From Brassicibacter mesophilus (lineage in GTDB: Bacteria > Bacillota > Clostridia > Tissierellales > Proteiniboraceae): 64,000 nt of DNA. The notes beneath the pieces were generated by a model that made no database searches, was not told where the DNA came from, and saw only the letters and a program-made list of their open reading frames with translations. The stretch lies in contig NZ_JBNPXI010000019.1 in assembly GCF_050433385.1 (NCBI RefSeq), positions 33,170 through 97,169 of the forward strand. The letters run 5' to 3'. Shown here piece after piece: positions 1 through 8,274 of this stretch (positions are counted from its first letter, which is position 1; each line of letters starts with the position of its first letter). A program made the position numbers and the translations under genes.

Positions 1-26
1 GAAGTAGAAATATAAAGGGAGGAGTT

Positions 27-401
27 ATGGTGCGAGTTGAAGGGGTTACATCATCTCAATTAGTATATGGCTCACAGCGTCTTACAGGGGAAGATAAACC
101 AGTTAAAGTAGTTAGCAAAAATAGAACTGTAAATGTGCCATCACATATTGGGAACGAGAGCTTTAATAAAAGAGTTAGTGAGGAAGAATTGATTCATGCT
201 ATAGAATCAGCAAATAAGAGTGTAAATGTCTATGATAGAAAGCTTGAGTTTTCTATCCATGATAAAACCAAAGAGATAATGGTAAAGGTTATAGATACAA
301 ACACAGATGAAGTAATAAGAGAAATCCCACCAGAAAAAATACTTGATATGGTTGCAAAGCTATGGGAAATGGCAGGGATAATAGTTGATAAGAAGATTTA
401 A
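27..401 (+). CDS. flaG: FlaG family flagellar protein
   Basis: A 124-residue FlaG-like protein. The C-terminal half carries the family signature: a beta-rich stretch ending in an 'EVIREIPPEKILDMVAKLWE' segment, then a hydrophobic tail with 'GIIVDKK'. The N-terminal 60 residues are polar and poorly conserved, as is usual. FlaG proteins affect filament length in several bacteria, but the mechanism is not settled. The ATG follows a GGGAGGAG ribosome site at 17-24. fliD starts 17 bases downstream, so the gene is the first visible member of a flaG-fliD-fliS operon whose upstream part is outside the window. Confidence 0.9.
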   Translation: MVRVEGVTSSQLVYGSQRLTGEDKPVKVVSKNRTVNVPSHIGNESFNKRVSEEELIHAIESANKSVNVYDRKLEFSIHDKTKEIMVKVIDTNTDEVIREIPPEKILDMVAKLWEMAGIIVDKKI

Positions 402-418
402 ACTAAGGAGGCGATATT

Positions 419-2065
419 GTGAGTACAATAAGATTAACTGGTTTGTCTGGAATAGACACAGAACAAATGATAAAGGATCTTATGAAGGCAGAAAGAACAA
501 GAGTAGATAAAGTAGAACAGGATAAACAGCGCTTACAATGGAGACAGCAGTTGTATAACTCAATTAACAAAGATTTCGCAAATTTTATATTAAATACTAA
601 GAAAGAATTTGGATTAACAGGTACATCATATACAGGTAATATGTACAGTAAATCTTTGAGTAGTTTAACCTGGGTAAAGAAAGCTATCTCATCGAACGAG
701 AGTGTAGCCAAAGTAAGCACGACTTCAGGTGCTATCAATGGAAGTTACGAGGTTAAAGTACATAGACTAGCTGATGGTGTAAAGGCTGCTAGTGGAGCAA
801 ATGTGGATACTGATTTAAATAATATATTAGCAGGATTAAACGATGGTGATACTTTTGAGTTTAAAATTAATGAAAAGACAATTACTATTGATAAAACCGA
901 TAATATGAGTTCAATAGTCAAGAAGATTAACTCATCAGATGCGGGGGTACAGGCATCTTATGATTCTAGTATAGGTAGACTTTTCATGCAAACAAACACC
1001 ACTGGTGAAAATGCGGTACTTAATATAAGTGCTGTATCTGGATCTAAAGGAGAATCATTTATTAATGCTTTACAGCTCAATGTTACCTCATATTCATCAG
1101 ATGGAACAAAGTTAACTAAAAATCTTTCAATAGGGACAGAATATAATGGTGTTGATGCACTAGTAGATTTTGCTGGCGCAACAGGCATAAAACAACCAAC
1201 TAACCAATTTACCATAAATGGCATTAGCTTTGATATAAAAGCTGAAGGCACTACAACTATAAAAGTAGACACAGATACTGATGGAGTGTATGATAAGATA
1301 AAAGGCTTTGTTGATCAGTATAATGAGATAGTAGAAAAAATGGGTAGGCTTGTTGGTGAAAAGCAATACAGAGATTTTTCTCCATTAACTAAAGAACAAA
1401 AAGAGGCCATGAGTGAAAAAGAAATAGAATTATGGGAAGAAAAAGCAAAGAGTGGACTTTTAAGAAATGATTCTATAATATCTAGCACTATGCAGAAGGT
1501 TAGAAGCTCATTATATGCTTCAGTTGAAGGAATAGAAGATGATTCGATTAATGCACTTTATAAAATTGGTATATCTACTGAAAAATGGGCAGCAGGATCT
1601 GTAGGTGGAAAGCTAGAAATAGATGAAGAGAAGCTTAAAAAAGCTATATCAGAAAATGTAGATGGAGTTTTAGAATTGTTATTTAAAGAAGCAGGGCCAA
1701 TTACACAAACGGATGCTGATGGCAATACAACAACTGTTCAAGGAACAGGTGGCGTTATAACTAGGATGTATGGCTTGATGATAGATGGAATGAAAGAAGT
1801 AATAAATAAGGCCGGTACAGGCGATGAATCAAGCTTATTTAAAAGCGTTAGTCGCAATATGCTGATAGAATTTGTTACTGTTCACGGTAGTATAAGTTTA
1901 CTAGATGAAGATGTAAGTGACCTAAATAGTAGAATAGATGCGTTAAATGCAGATTTAATTAGAACAGAAGATAGATATTATCAGAAATTTGCTACTATGG
2001 AGAAACTTGTGCAGCAGATGAATAATCAAAGTTCTTGGATAGCACAGCAGTTGGGTGGTATGTAA
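419..2065 (+). CDS. fliD: Flagellar hook-associated protein 2 (filament cap)
   Basis: FliD (HAP2) forms the cap at the tip of the flagellum and directs folding of exported flagellin. The 548-residue length is typical. The N-terminus, with 'LTGLSGIDTEQMIKDLMKAER', matches the FliD N-terminal domain. The C-terminal part from about residue 240 matches the FliD_C domain and ends in a Gln- and Asn-rich coiled coil expected to insert into the filament. There is no signal peptide, consistent with type III export. The start is GTG, preceded by AAGGAGG at 405-411. fliS follows after 29 bases. Confidence 0.96.
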   Translation: MSTIRLTGLSGIDTEQMIKDLMKAERTRVDKVEQDKQRLQWRQQLYNSINKDFANFILNTKKEFGLTGTSYTGNMYSKSLSSLTWVKKAISSNESVAKVSTTSGAINGSYEVKVHRLADGVKAASGANVDTDLNNILAGLNDGDTFEFKINEKTITIDKTDNMSSIVKKINSSDAGVQASYDSSIGRLFMQTNTTGENAVLNISAVSGSKGESFINALQLNVTSYSSDGTKLTKNLSIGTEYNGVDALVDFAGATGIKQPTNQFTINGISFDIKAEGTTTIKVDTDTDGVYDKIKGFVDQYNEIVEKMGRLVGEKQYRDFSPLTKEQKEAMSEKEIELWEEKAKSGLLRNDSIISSTMQKVRSSLYASVEGIEDDSINALYKIGISTEKWAAGSVGGKLEIDEEKLKKAISENVDGVLELLFKEAGPITQTDADGNTTTVQGTGGVITRMYGLMIDGMKEVINKAGTGDESSLFKSVSRNMLIEFVTVHGSISLLDEDVSDLNSRIDALNADLIRTEDRYYQKFATMEKLVQQMNNQSSWIAQQLGGM

Positions 2066-2094
2066 GATTAATTTGAAAGGGTGAGGATATAGTA

Positions 2095-2487
2095 ATGACT
2101 TATAATAATATGTATCAACAATATCAGCAGAATTCAATCATGACAGCATCACCTGAAGAATTGACTTTAATGCTTTATAATGGAGCTATAAAGTTTATCA
2201 ATTTAGGAAAGCATCACATAGAGAATAAAGAAGTAGAAAAAGCTAATAATTCTATAAAGAGAGCGCAGGATATAATAATAGAGTTAAATAATACACTAGA
2301 TATGAACTATGAAGTATCTCATAATCTCGGAAATATTTATAACTTTATTTTAGAAAAGTTGGTAGATGCTAATATAAAAAAAGACATTCAGCTTTTAGAT
2401 GAAGCACTACTCTTAATAGAAGAAATAAGAGACACATGGAAAGAAGCTATGAAAAAAGCTAGAAAGATAAAATATGGAGCTCTATAA
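2095..2487 (+). CDS. fliS: Flagellin export chaperone FliS
   Basis: FliS is a small helical chaperone that binds the flagellin C-terminus in the cytosol and prevents premature polymerisation. The 130-residue product starts with the diagnostic 'YNNMYQQYQQNSIMTASPEELTLMLYNGAIKF' region (only part quoted here as a motif: N-terminal Tyr/Gln-rich segment, then SPEEL and LYNGAIKF). It continues as amphipathic helices and has the normal family length. It lies between fliD and a FlgN-like gene, the usual Clostridia order. Confidence 0.95.
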   Translation: MTYNNMYQQYQQNSIMTASPEELTLMLYNGAIKFINLGKHHIENKEVEKANNSIKRAQDIIIELNNTLDMNYEVSHNLGNIYNFILEKLVDANIKKDIQLLDEALLLIEEIRDTWKEAMKKARKIKYGAL

Positions 2488-2503
2488 GCTAGGAGTAGAT
2501 AAC

Positions 2504-2974
2504 ATGGTGGAAAGCAGTATACGCGAAATGATTTCATTAACAGATAAAAAACTTAAAGAATTGAAAGGCTTTTTAAACCTTAAGCTAAAGCAGAAAGAAG
2601 CAATTGAAAAAGAGAATATGGAAGACATTGAATCTACTTTAAATACTTTTCAAAGCAAAATCAATGCAATAGACGAAATAGATTCAACTTATTTACTCAA
2701 ACTTAATGAGCTAAAAGTTAATCTAGGCATAGATTCTATAAGTCAGATAAACAGTACAGAGTACCCTTGCATTGATAGCCTAATTATCAGAATAGATGAA
2801 ATAAATGCTACACTAAAAGCCATAAATGTAATTGATGATGAAAATAATCTATTAATGAAGGAAAAGCTTGAAGGGACAAAAGAAAAGCTTAAAAATCTTA
2901 GGCAAGGTCAAAAGATGAATAAGAGCTACAATGCTATTTCGTATGGAACAATGTTTATTGATCAGAAAAACTAA
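2504..2974 (+). CDS. FlgN-like flagellar chaperone (probable)
   Basis: A 156-residue, strongly helical, Lys/Glu-rich protein with coiled-coil heptads and no membrane segment. By position (directly after fliS) and composition it resembles FlgN/FliT-type export chaperones for hook-associated proteins, but sequence similarity is weak, so the call is partly from context. I chose the ATG at 2504: AGGAG at 2491-2495 sits 8 bases upstream, just after the fliS stop. An in-frame ATG at 2474 inside fliS has no ribosome site of its own. A strong terminator follows. Confidence 0.62.
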   Translation: MVESSIREMISLTDKKLKELKGFLNLKLKQKEAIEKENMEDIESTLNTFQSKINAIDEIDSTYLLKLNELKVNLGIDSISQINSTEYPCIDSLIIRIDEINATLKAINVIDDENNLLMKEKLEGTKEKLKNLRQGQKMNKSYNAISYGTMFIDQKN

Positions 2975-3034
2975 TTGCTTTAATATTAAAAAATAGAATA
3001 ATGTTAGACTGAATAAATAGTTATACATTATAAG

Positions 3035-3073
3035 AACTCCTTGGACAGATATATCTGTTCAAGGAGTTTTTTT
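3035..3073 (+). terminator. Terminator of the flaG-fliD-fliS operon
   Basis: A near-perfect hairpin: AACTCCTTG plus GACAGAT pair with ATCTGTT plus CAAGGAGTT (16 pairs, tiny loop), followed by a run of seven T. It closes the flagellar operon. Confidence 0.92.
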
Positions 3074-3153
3074 ATTAGAAGATTTGGACGTAAGACTTTA
3101 GAACTATTTAGGGTTTATTAAGTAAAATTCCGACCTCAGTAATAGTAAAAATA

Positions 3154-3162
3154 TGCTATTAT
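3154..3162 (+). promoter_or_regulatory. Extended -10 promoter of the Myb-like gene
   Basis: TG-C-TATTAT at 3154-3162 is an extended -10 element. No good -35 is visible, as is allowed for extended -10 promoters. Transcription would start near 3169, leaving a leader of about 39 bases before the ATG at 3208. Confidence 0.5.
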
Positions 3163-3207
3163 ATCCATATGGCAAATATAAGAAAAAATGTAAAGGAGAA
3201 TTGGGAT

Positions 3208-3822
3208 ATGGGATACCAGAGATGGGAAAAAAACGAAGTAGAATATTTATTAAAAAACTATACTACAACAAGTCTAAATGATATGGCAAAGACCCTTAAT
3301 AGAACTAGAGATTCTATATTTAAGAAAGCAAAGAGATTAGGATTAACAAATAAAGTAGCGTGTTGGTCATTAGAAGACATTGAGTTGTTAAGTGAAAAGT
3401 GGGGGATACTGACGACAGATTATATTGCAACACTGTTAAATAGAACAGAATTATCTGTTAAAAAAAAGGCTCTAGAATTAGGCTTGGGACCTTCTCGAAT
3501 AGGAAATGGAGAGTATTTGACTACAGGTGATATTGGATATTTGTTAAACAAAGATCCTAATTTAATATACAGATGGGTAAGGGATGGTTACATAAAAGGT
3601 AAAAGATTTGGTGAAAAGGGAATTTTTAGAGTAAAACCAAAAGATTTTGTAGTATTTTTAAAATCACATCCTAACAAATGGAATAGTAATGATGCTAGAA
3701 TTGATCTAATTAAAGGCTATTTACACGATTCTTTCGAATTGCCTAAATGGTTCCTGGCTAAATTAGAGAAGGATAGAGCAGTATGGAACTATGGGGATGT
3801 AGATTGTGTGAAGACTAATTAA
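3208..3822 (+). CDS. DNA-binding protein with two Myb/SANT-like repeats and a MerR/excisionase-type HTH
   Basis: The 204-residue protein has three apparent DNA-binding units. Two tandem repeats (about residues 5-47 and 53-96) share a leading Trp, a central 'LNRT', then 'KKA..LGL'. This is the pattern of small SANT/Myb-like helix-turn-helix units. A third unit ('LTTGDIGYLLNKDPNLIYRW') resembles a MerR/excisionase winged helix. Target unknown. I set the start at ATG 3208: AAAGGAG at 3192-3198 is well spaced, and a promoter -10 ends at 3162. The in-frame ATG at 3169 would fall at the transcription start with no ribosome site. It is monocistronic, with its own terminator. Confidence 0.75.
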   Translation: MGYQRWEKNEVEYLLKNYTTTSLNDMAKTLNRTRDSIFKKAKRLGLTNKVACWSLEDIELLSEKWGILTTDYIATLLNRTELSVKKKALELGLGPSRIGNGEYLTTGDIGYLLNKDPNLIYRWVRDGYIKGKRFGEKGIFRVKPKDFVVFLKSHPNKWNSNDARIDLIKGYLHDSFELPKWFLAKLEKDRAVWNYGDVDCVKTN

Positions 3823-3908
3823 TCTTTTTTACAAGTTTCATGTAACAATGATCTAAAAGCAATAGAGCAGTCAATAACTTCTCATGTTGTAAAAAATATA
3901 GTAAATTA

Positions 3909-3937
3909 TAAGGACTCTGTAATGGAGTCTTTTTTTA
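3909..3937 (+). terminator. Terminator after the Myb-like gene
   Basis: AAGGACTC pairs with GAGTCTTT (one G-T pair) around a 7-base loop, followed by a T run. Confidence 0.8.
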
Positions 3938-4059
3938 TGTTACCAGCAACATAATATTTGTAAAATTATGTAGAAAAATGTTGAAATATAAAGAAAATTA
4001 AGATAACATGTATATAATTATATTTACAAAATTATTGCGCTGAGGTGAAGAATTGTATA

Positions 4060-5373
4060 GTGAAAAAATTAGTCGGTGGCAAAGTAAAGTTATACTACAG
4101 AGAGTATTTGATAGTAATTATAGTTGTTTGGGTTAGTTTAACAGTGTTCTTATCATATTTTTCATATGCCAGGATTGCAGAAAACATTAAAGAACAGCTA
4201 GGTAATAAAGCAATGCTGTTAGCAAAAGATATAGCACAAAGGTTTGTTTTAAAAGAAGAAGACATCAAAAGACTGCTTGAATTAGATTTTAACCAAGTGT
4301 TAAAGGATCCTATAAATATGGAGTTTGAGAATGATGTAAGAGCAGTAATCAAAGACTCTGATATTAAATATGTTTATCTTGAAGCTCCTTTATTAGATTC
4401 AAAAGAAAAATATACTGTTGAGCATGGTGAAGAAGAGACATACAATGCAAAAGCAGGAACTCCTTTACAGAGCATATACTTATTAGATGCAGTGATAAGC
4501 GATGAGGTGCGAATGAAGGACACTGGTGGCCGATGGTATGTAGACAAAGATAGGTATAACGTAATGGACGAAGAGTTTTTAAATGCGTATAAAAGTAAAA
4601 AACCATCTTGTCATGTTGTTAAAGATAGATGGGGTGATTATATAACTGGATATGCACCTTTTTATGATGAAAAGGGAAATTATGTAGGGCTAATAGGTGT
4701 AGATATATTTATGTCAAAGTATAATACAGTTTTAGACGAATACCTAATATGGATATTTAGTTTTATCATTATTAATTTAATTATTGGAACAGTAGCAATA
4801 CATCTTGGATTTAAAGCGAAAAGTGCAGAAAAATATGCTAAAGAAAAAGAATTACTTTCGAATATTGATGATCTGACGTTGATACTTAATCGACGAAAGT
4901 TTCGTGAGATATTTGAAGAAGAATGGGAAAAAGGCATTGAACGTAATCAAGAGCTTTCGTTACTTTTAATAGACTTAGACTATTTTAAAGAGTATAATGA
5001 CAATTACGGACATCTTAAAGGAGACGAACTTTTAACCAAAATAGCTTTATTACTAAAAAGTGAAGCAGAAAAATACGGAGGGTCTGTAGCTCGCTATGGT
5101 GGTGATGAATTTATAGTGTTGTTTCCTAGTATAGGTATAGAACAATCGAAAAAAATAGCAAATAATATTATAGAAGCACTGCACAACCTTAAAATAGAGC
5201 ACGAGTATTCACCAATTAGCAATTATCAAACTTTAAGCATTGGCTTAGCTAGTATAATCCCCAAAAAGAAAGCAGATCCACAGGCCTTATTTGGTGATGC
5301 AGATAATGCTTTATACCAAGCAAAGCGTTATGGCCGTAATAAAGTTTGTGTATGGGAAAATAAGTCTTATTAA
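4060..5373 (+). CDS. Membrane diguanylate cyclase: extracellular Cache-like sensor plus GGDEF
   Basis: Predicted to make cyclic di-GMP from two GTP in response to an external signal. A transmembrane helix near residues 20-40 is followed by about 190 extracellular residues with the Cache-like end 'GYAPFYDEKGNYVGLIGVDI'. A second membrane helix is followed by a GGDEF domain with the active-site motif intact at residues 347-351 (RYGGDEF) and 'DLDYFKEYNDNYGH' upstream. The inhibitory I-site (RxxD, nine residues before GGDEF) is absent: the sequence there is KYGG. Product inhibition through that site is therefore not expected. GTG 4060 is chosen because GAGGTGAAG at 4042-4050 is well placed; the in-frame GTG at 4045 lies inside that ribosome site. 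The DUF1653 gene follows after 20 bases. Confidence 0.88.
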   Translation: MKKLVGGKVKLYYREYLIVIIVVWVSLTVFLSYFSYARIAENIKEQLGNKAMLLAKDIAQRFVLKEEDIKRLLELDFNQVLKDPINMEFENDVRAVIKDSDIKYVYLEAPLLDSKEKYTVEHGEEETYNAKAGTPLQSIYLLDAVISDEVRMKDTGGRWYVDKDRYNVMDEEFLNAYKSKKPSCHVVKDRWGDYITGYAPFYDEKGNYVGLIGVDIFMSKYNTVLDEYLIWIFSFIIINLIIGTVAIHLGFKAKSAEKYAKEKELLSNIDDLTLILNRRKFREIFEEEWEKGIERNQELSLLLIDLDYFKEYNDNYGHLKGDELLTKIALLLKSEAEKYGGSVARYGGDEFIVLFPSIGIEQSKKIANNIIEALHNLKIEHEYSPISNYQTLSIGLASIIPKKKADPQALFGDADNALYQAKRYGRNKVCVWENKSY

Positions 5374-5393
5374 CTTACAAGGGAGAGATTTGT

Positions 5394-5618
5394 GTGGAGA
5401 ATAGCACAGATGTAAAAATAGGCAAGAAATATAAGCATTTTAAAGGTAAAGATTATCTTGTACTAAACCTAGCAAAACATTCTGAGACGCTAGAAGATTT
5501 AGTAGTATATCAAGCACTTTATGGAGAATATGGGATATGGGTAAGACCACTCTCTATGTTCCTAGAAAAGGTTGAAGTTGAGGGGAAATTAGTTAACAGA
5601 TTTGAACTTATGGAATAG
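5394..5618 (+). CDS. DUF1653 family protein
   Basis: A 74-residue protein with the full DUF1653 pattern: 'KHFKGKDYLVLNLAKHSET', then 'VVYQALYGEYGIWVRP', then 'MF'. The function of the family is not established. It starts at GTG with a GGGAGAG ribosome site and follows the diguanylate cyclase after 20 bases, so the two are probably co-transcribed. Confidence 0.88.
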   Translation: MENSTDVKIGKKYKHFKGKDYLVLNLAKHSETLEDLVVYQALYGEYGIWVRPLSMFLEKVEVEGKLVNRFELME

Positions 5619-5667
5619 GGCTTATCAGTTAGATGATTTTCTGTAACTATAAATACAAAAAAGACCT

Positions 5668-5711
5668 AAGGACGGATAATTTCAAATCTAAGAAAAAATC
5701 CGTCCTTTTAA
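5668..5711 (+). terminator. Probable terminator after the DUF1653 gene
   Basis: AAGGACGGAT (5668-5677) pairs perfectly with ATCCGTCCTT (5698-5707) around a 20-base A-rich loop. The T tract is short (TTTT), so termination may be partial. Confidence 0.65.
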
Positions 5712-6937
5712 TAATAGATACTAAGGTAGGTGTACCAACCAGCTAACGTTTTTGGTGGAACATCATTGAACAATTTATCACTCTTTCTAATTATCTTTTA
5801 CCTTTATAATCCTTTCTTATATTTTTACGTCTAATTGTAATTTTTAAATTTGTTAAACACTTATAATCTTCAAACTATTTATTAAAATCTTAGCTTAACA
5901 TTAAATCCTTATATTGCATCCTTCAATTAACTAAACTTACACTAATAAAAAAATAAACAACTTACTCATAATCTTTGGTCGGTATAGAGCTACCTTGTTC
6001 TATTAATTAAATTATACAGCAAAAAATTCTATTTGTAAACACTATTTTCAGAATATTAAAAAAATAACAATGAAAATATAAACCTCCTTTCTACTATATG
6101 GGGTTCTATTTATTCATCAGAAAAATTAATCGGATAAATATTCAAAATAGAAGCTAATATCTCTGTTTTTTGTTGCATATACTTATACTATATGTGCTGA
6201 ATTATAAGTATTTTAATATCAATATATAGTATCTTAATATTTATTATCCACAATAAAAAGAATAACTATAATCGTTAAAAAATTGATAAAATTACAAACA
6301 ATATCTCAAAACTTGTAGAAATGACAGTTTTCCACTGTGTACACACGTGTTTTTCCACACTATAGCATGTACAAATTAACAGTTTTCCACAGACTTATAC
6401 ACATTATCCACAAAACACACTATATTATATCCACATAATAATAACATCAATGCTGTGGATAAACAAGTAATTTATTATGCATATAAGTGCATAAATATCA
6501 TATTTTTTATTGTTTTAAATAGTATGTAATTGTAAAATGGTGTTACATTATATTAATTTAATGTAGAAACATTAACTTAATATGCAGTAAGACATTAACC
6601 AGTATCTAATAATGGTGCATCTTGAAGACAGGTATTTTATTAATGTAAATTTATTATAGGATAAATTTCAGATATTTTGTTGAATGCGGAAATCATTAAA
6701 GTAAAGTAAAAAATATGAAAAATAAAATTAATGTTAATTAAGACATGTTGTGGGTATCATATATATAAATAAAGAATAAATAATTTCAAAATATATTGAT
6801 GAAAATTTTACAAAATATTTCGAAAGTTTGAAGGAGATAAAGAAAATTTGTTGAAATATATAATAAAAATAAATACTAATGATACTTAATATCTTTATCT
6901 TTTTTTCAAATATTTATACTGAAAGGAGTTGGAGTAT
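5712..6937 (+). other. 1.2 kb gene-free AT-rich region
   Basis: No open reading frame, RNA gene or transposase relic is recognisable. Extremely AT-rich sequence surrounds a DnaA-box cluster at 6244-6462 (separate entry). The last ~150 bases should hold the hpf promoter, but I see no convincing -35/-10 pair. Confidence 0.6.
6244..6462. other. DnaA-box cluster 1
   Basis: Three perfect TTATCCACA boxes: 6244-6252 (+), 6404-6412 (+) and 6454-6462 (-). Three single-mismatch boxes: TTTTCCACA at 6351-6359 and 6383-6391, and ATATCCACA at 6427-6435. A weaker TTTTCCACT lies at 6328-6336. The surroundings are very AT-rich. dnaA, dnaN, recF, gyrB and rpmH are all absent nearby, so this is more likely a DnaA-binding regulatory or titration site than a standard oriC. 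An unusual origin cannot be excluded. Confidence 0.75.
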
Positions 6938-7471
6938 ATGAAATTTACTATTAGCGGAAAAAATATGGAGGTAACAGACGCTCTAAAGGATGTAACAGAA
7001 AAGAAATTAAGTAAGTTAGATAAATACTTTGTTGAGAATGTACCAGTAGATGCAACATTAAGTGTTGAGAAAAATAGACAGATTATTGAGGTCACAATTC
7101 CTTTTTCAGGAGCTATTTTAAGAGCAGAAGAAGCAACTGAAGATATGTATAATTCAATTGATAATGTAGTGGATGTATTAGAAAGACAGATTAGAAAACA
7201 CAAAACAAAGCTTCAAAAAAGAAATAAGGGTCTAGAGACAATTAGATTTGAAAACATTCAAGCACTTCCTCCAGCAGATCAAGATAAGGAGCCAAGTATA
7301 GTAAAAACAAAGAAATTTGCATTAAAGCCTATGGACGAAGAGGAAGCAGTACTTCAAATGGAGCTACTAAGACATAGCTTCTTTGTATTTAGAAATGCTG
7401 ATACTGATGAAGTGAATGTAGTTTATAAAAGAAAAGATGGAAATTATGGCTTAATAGAGCCTCAATTCTAA
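6938..7471 (+). CDS. hpf: Long-form ribosome hibernation promoting factor
   Basis: Binds the 30S subunit in stationary phase and drives formation of 100S ribosome dimers. The N-terminal ribosome-binding domain (about residues 1-100) begins 'MKFTISGKNMEVTDAL'. The C-terminal dimerisation domain (about 120-177) contains 'KKFALKPMDEEEAVLQMELL' and ends 'GNYGLIEPQ'. The 177-residue length is typical of the long form in Firmicutes. ATG 6938 is used, with GAAAGGAG well spaced; the in-frame TTG at 6929 overlaps the ribosome site. It is transcribed alone and ends in a strong terminator. Confidence 0.95.
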   Translation: MKFTISGKNMEVTDALKDVTEKKLSKLDKYFVENVPVDATLSVEKNRQIIEVTIPFSGAILRAEEATEDMYNSIDNVVDVLERQIRKHKTKLQKRNKGLETIRFENIQALPPADQDKEPSIVKTKKFALKPMDEEEAVLQMELLRHSFFVFRNADTDEVNVVYKRKDGNYGLIEPQF

Positions 7472-7482
7472 AAAATAGATAT

Positions 7483-7516
7483 AAAAGCGGTAGAGAAAAA
7501 ATCTCTACCGCTTTTT
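7483..7516 (+). terminator. Terminator of hpf
   Basis: AAAAGCGGTAGAG pairs with CTCTACCGCTTTT (13 pairs) around a 7-base A-rich loop and ends in five T. Confidence 0.93.
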
Positions 7517-7598
7517 GCTGCGACTAAAAAAAGGGATTTATAATAAAATATAGAACTTAGACTACTATAGGGATAATAGCAAAAGGGGGAGATTCACA

Positions 7599-8192
7599 TT
7601 GCTTATAGAAAGTTTATTAGCTTCAATAGTTATTGGATTAATCAGAGGAGGGAAGCTTTCAAGGTTTTCACACATACGATTTACAAAAGTTTGGACATTT
7701 ATACTGGCCGTTATTTTACAGGTAGGTATAATTTTATTTGGCTTAAGTGGTAATCACATTGTGCTTAAATATATAAAGGAAATATACATAGCATCCTACG
7801 TATTATTATTTATAGGTATACTACTTAATATAAATTACAGATCACTTTGGGTTGTAATTATTGGTACGCTTGCAAATCTATTTGTATTTTTTACAAATGG
7901 CGGGAAAACACCTATATCTGTTGAATCGCTAAAGCTAATAGGGTTTAGTGACTTAGCTACTATGGTTGAAGGTGGAAAAGTTACATTATATACACCACTA
8001 GCAGAGAGTACAAAATATGCGTTTTTAGGAGACATTATAACAGTTCCGCAGCCTTATCCATATCCTCAGATACTTAGTGTTGGAGATATTATAATAGCTC
8101 TTGGCCTGTTCTTGTTTGTACAGAGTATTATGTTAAATGAAGGCTATGATAGGGCGAATATGATAAGGTTTAAGTATAGAGGCAGACTGTAG
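7599..8192 (+). CDS. DUF5317 family membrane protein
   Basis: A 197-residue hydrophobic protein with about five membrane helices. Features typical of DUF5317 proteins of Clostridia are 'GGKLSRF' after the first helix, 'FFTNGGKTPIS' mid-protein and a 'FLGDII.VP' segment before the last helix. Function unknown. The start is TTG at 7599 behind AAAAGGGGGAGA. It sits between hpf and secA; a promoter for secA follows. Confidence 0.72.
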   Translation: MLIESLLASIVIGLIRGGKLSRFSHIRFTKVWTFILAVILQVGIILFGLSGNHIVLKYIKEIYIASYVLLFIGILLNINYRSLWVVIIGTLANLFVFFTNGGKTPISVESLKLIGFSDLATMVEGGKVTLYTPLAESTKYAFLGDIITVPQPYPYPQILSVGDIIIALGLFLFVQSIMLNEGYDRANMIRFKYRGRL

Positions 8193-8215
8193 AGCACGTG
8201 TACTCTTGTAACATA

Positions 8216-8244
8216 TTGACATTAGTGATAAAATATATTGATAA
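8216..8244 (+). promoter_or_regulatory. Possible secA promoter
   Basis: A perfect -35 TTGACA at 8216-8221 is followed 17 bases later by a weak -10, TGATAA (8239-8244). The secA ribosome site lies about 15 bases further on. Confidence 0.4.
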
Positions 8245-8274
8245 AGCAAATTATTTAATTTGAGGTGAAAGCAC

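Noticed and set aside
6244..6462. Calling the DnaA-box cluster oriC.
   Set aside because: No dnaA, dnaN, gyrB or rpmH nearby and no visible strand switch in gene orientation; kept as a DnaA-box cluster only.
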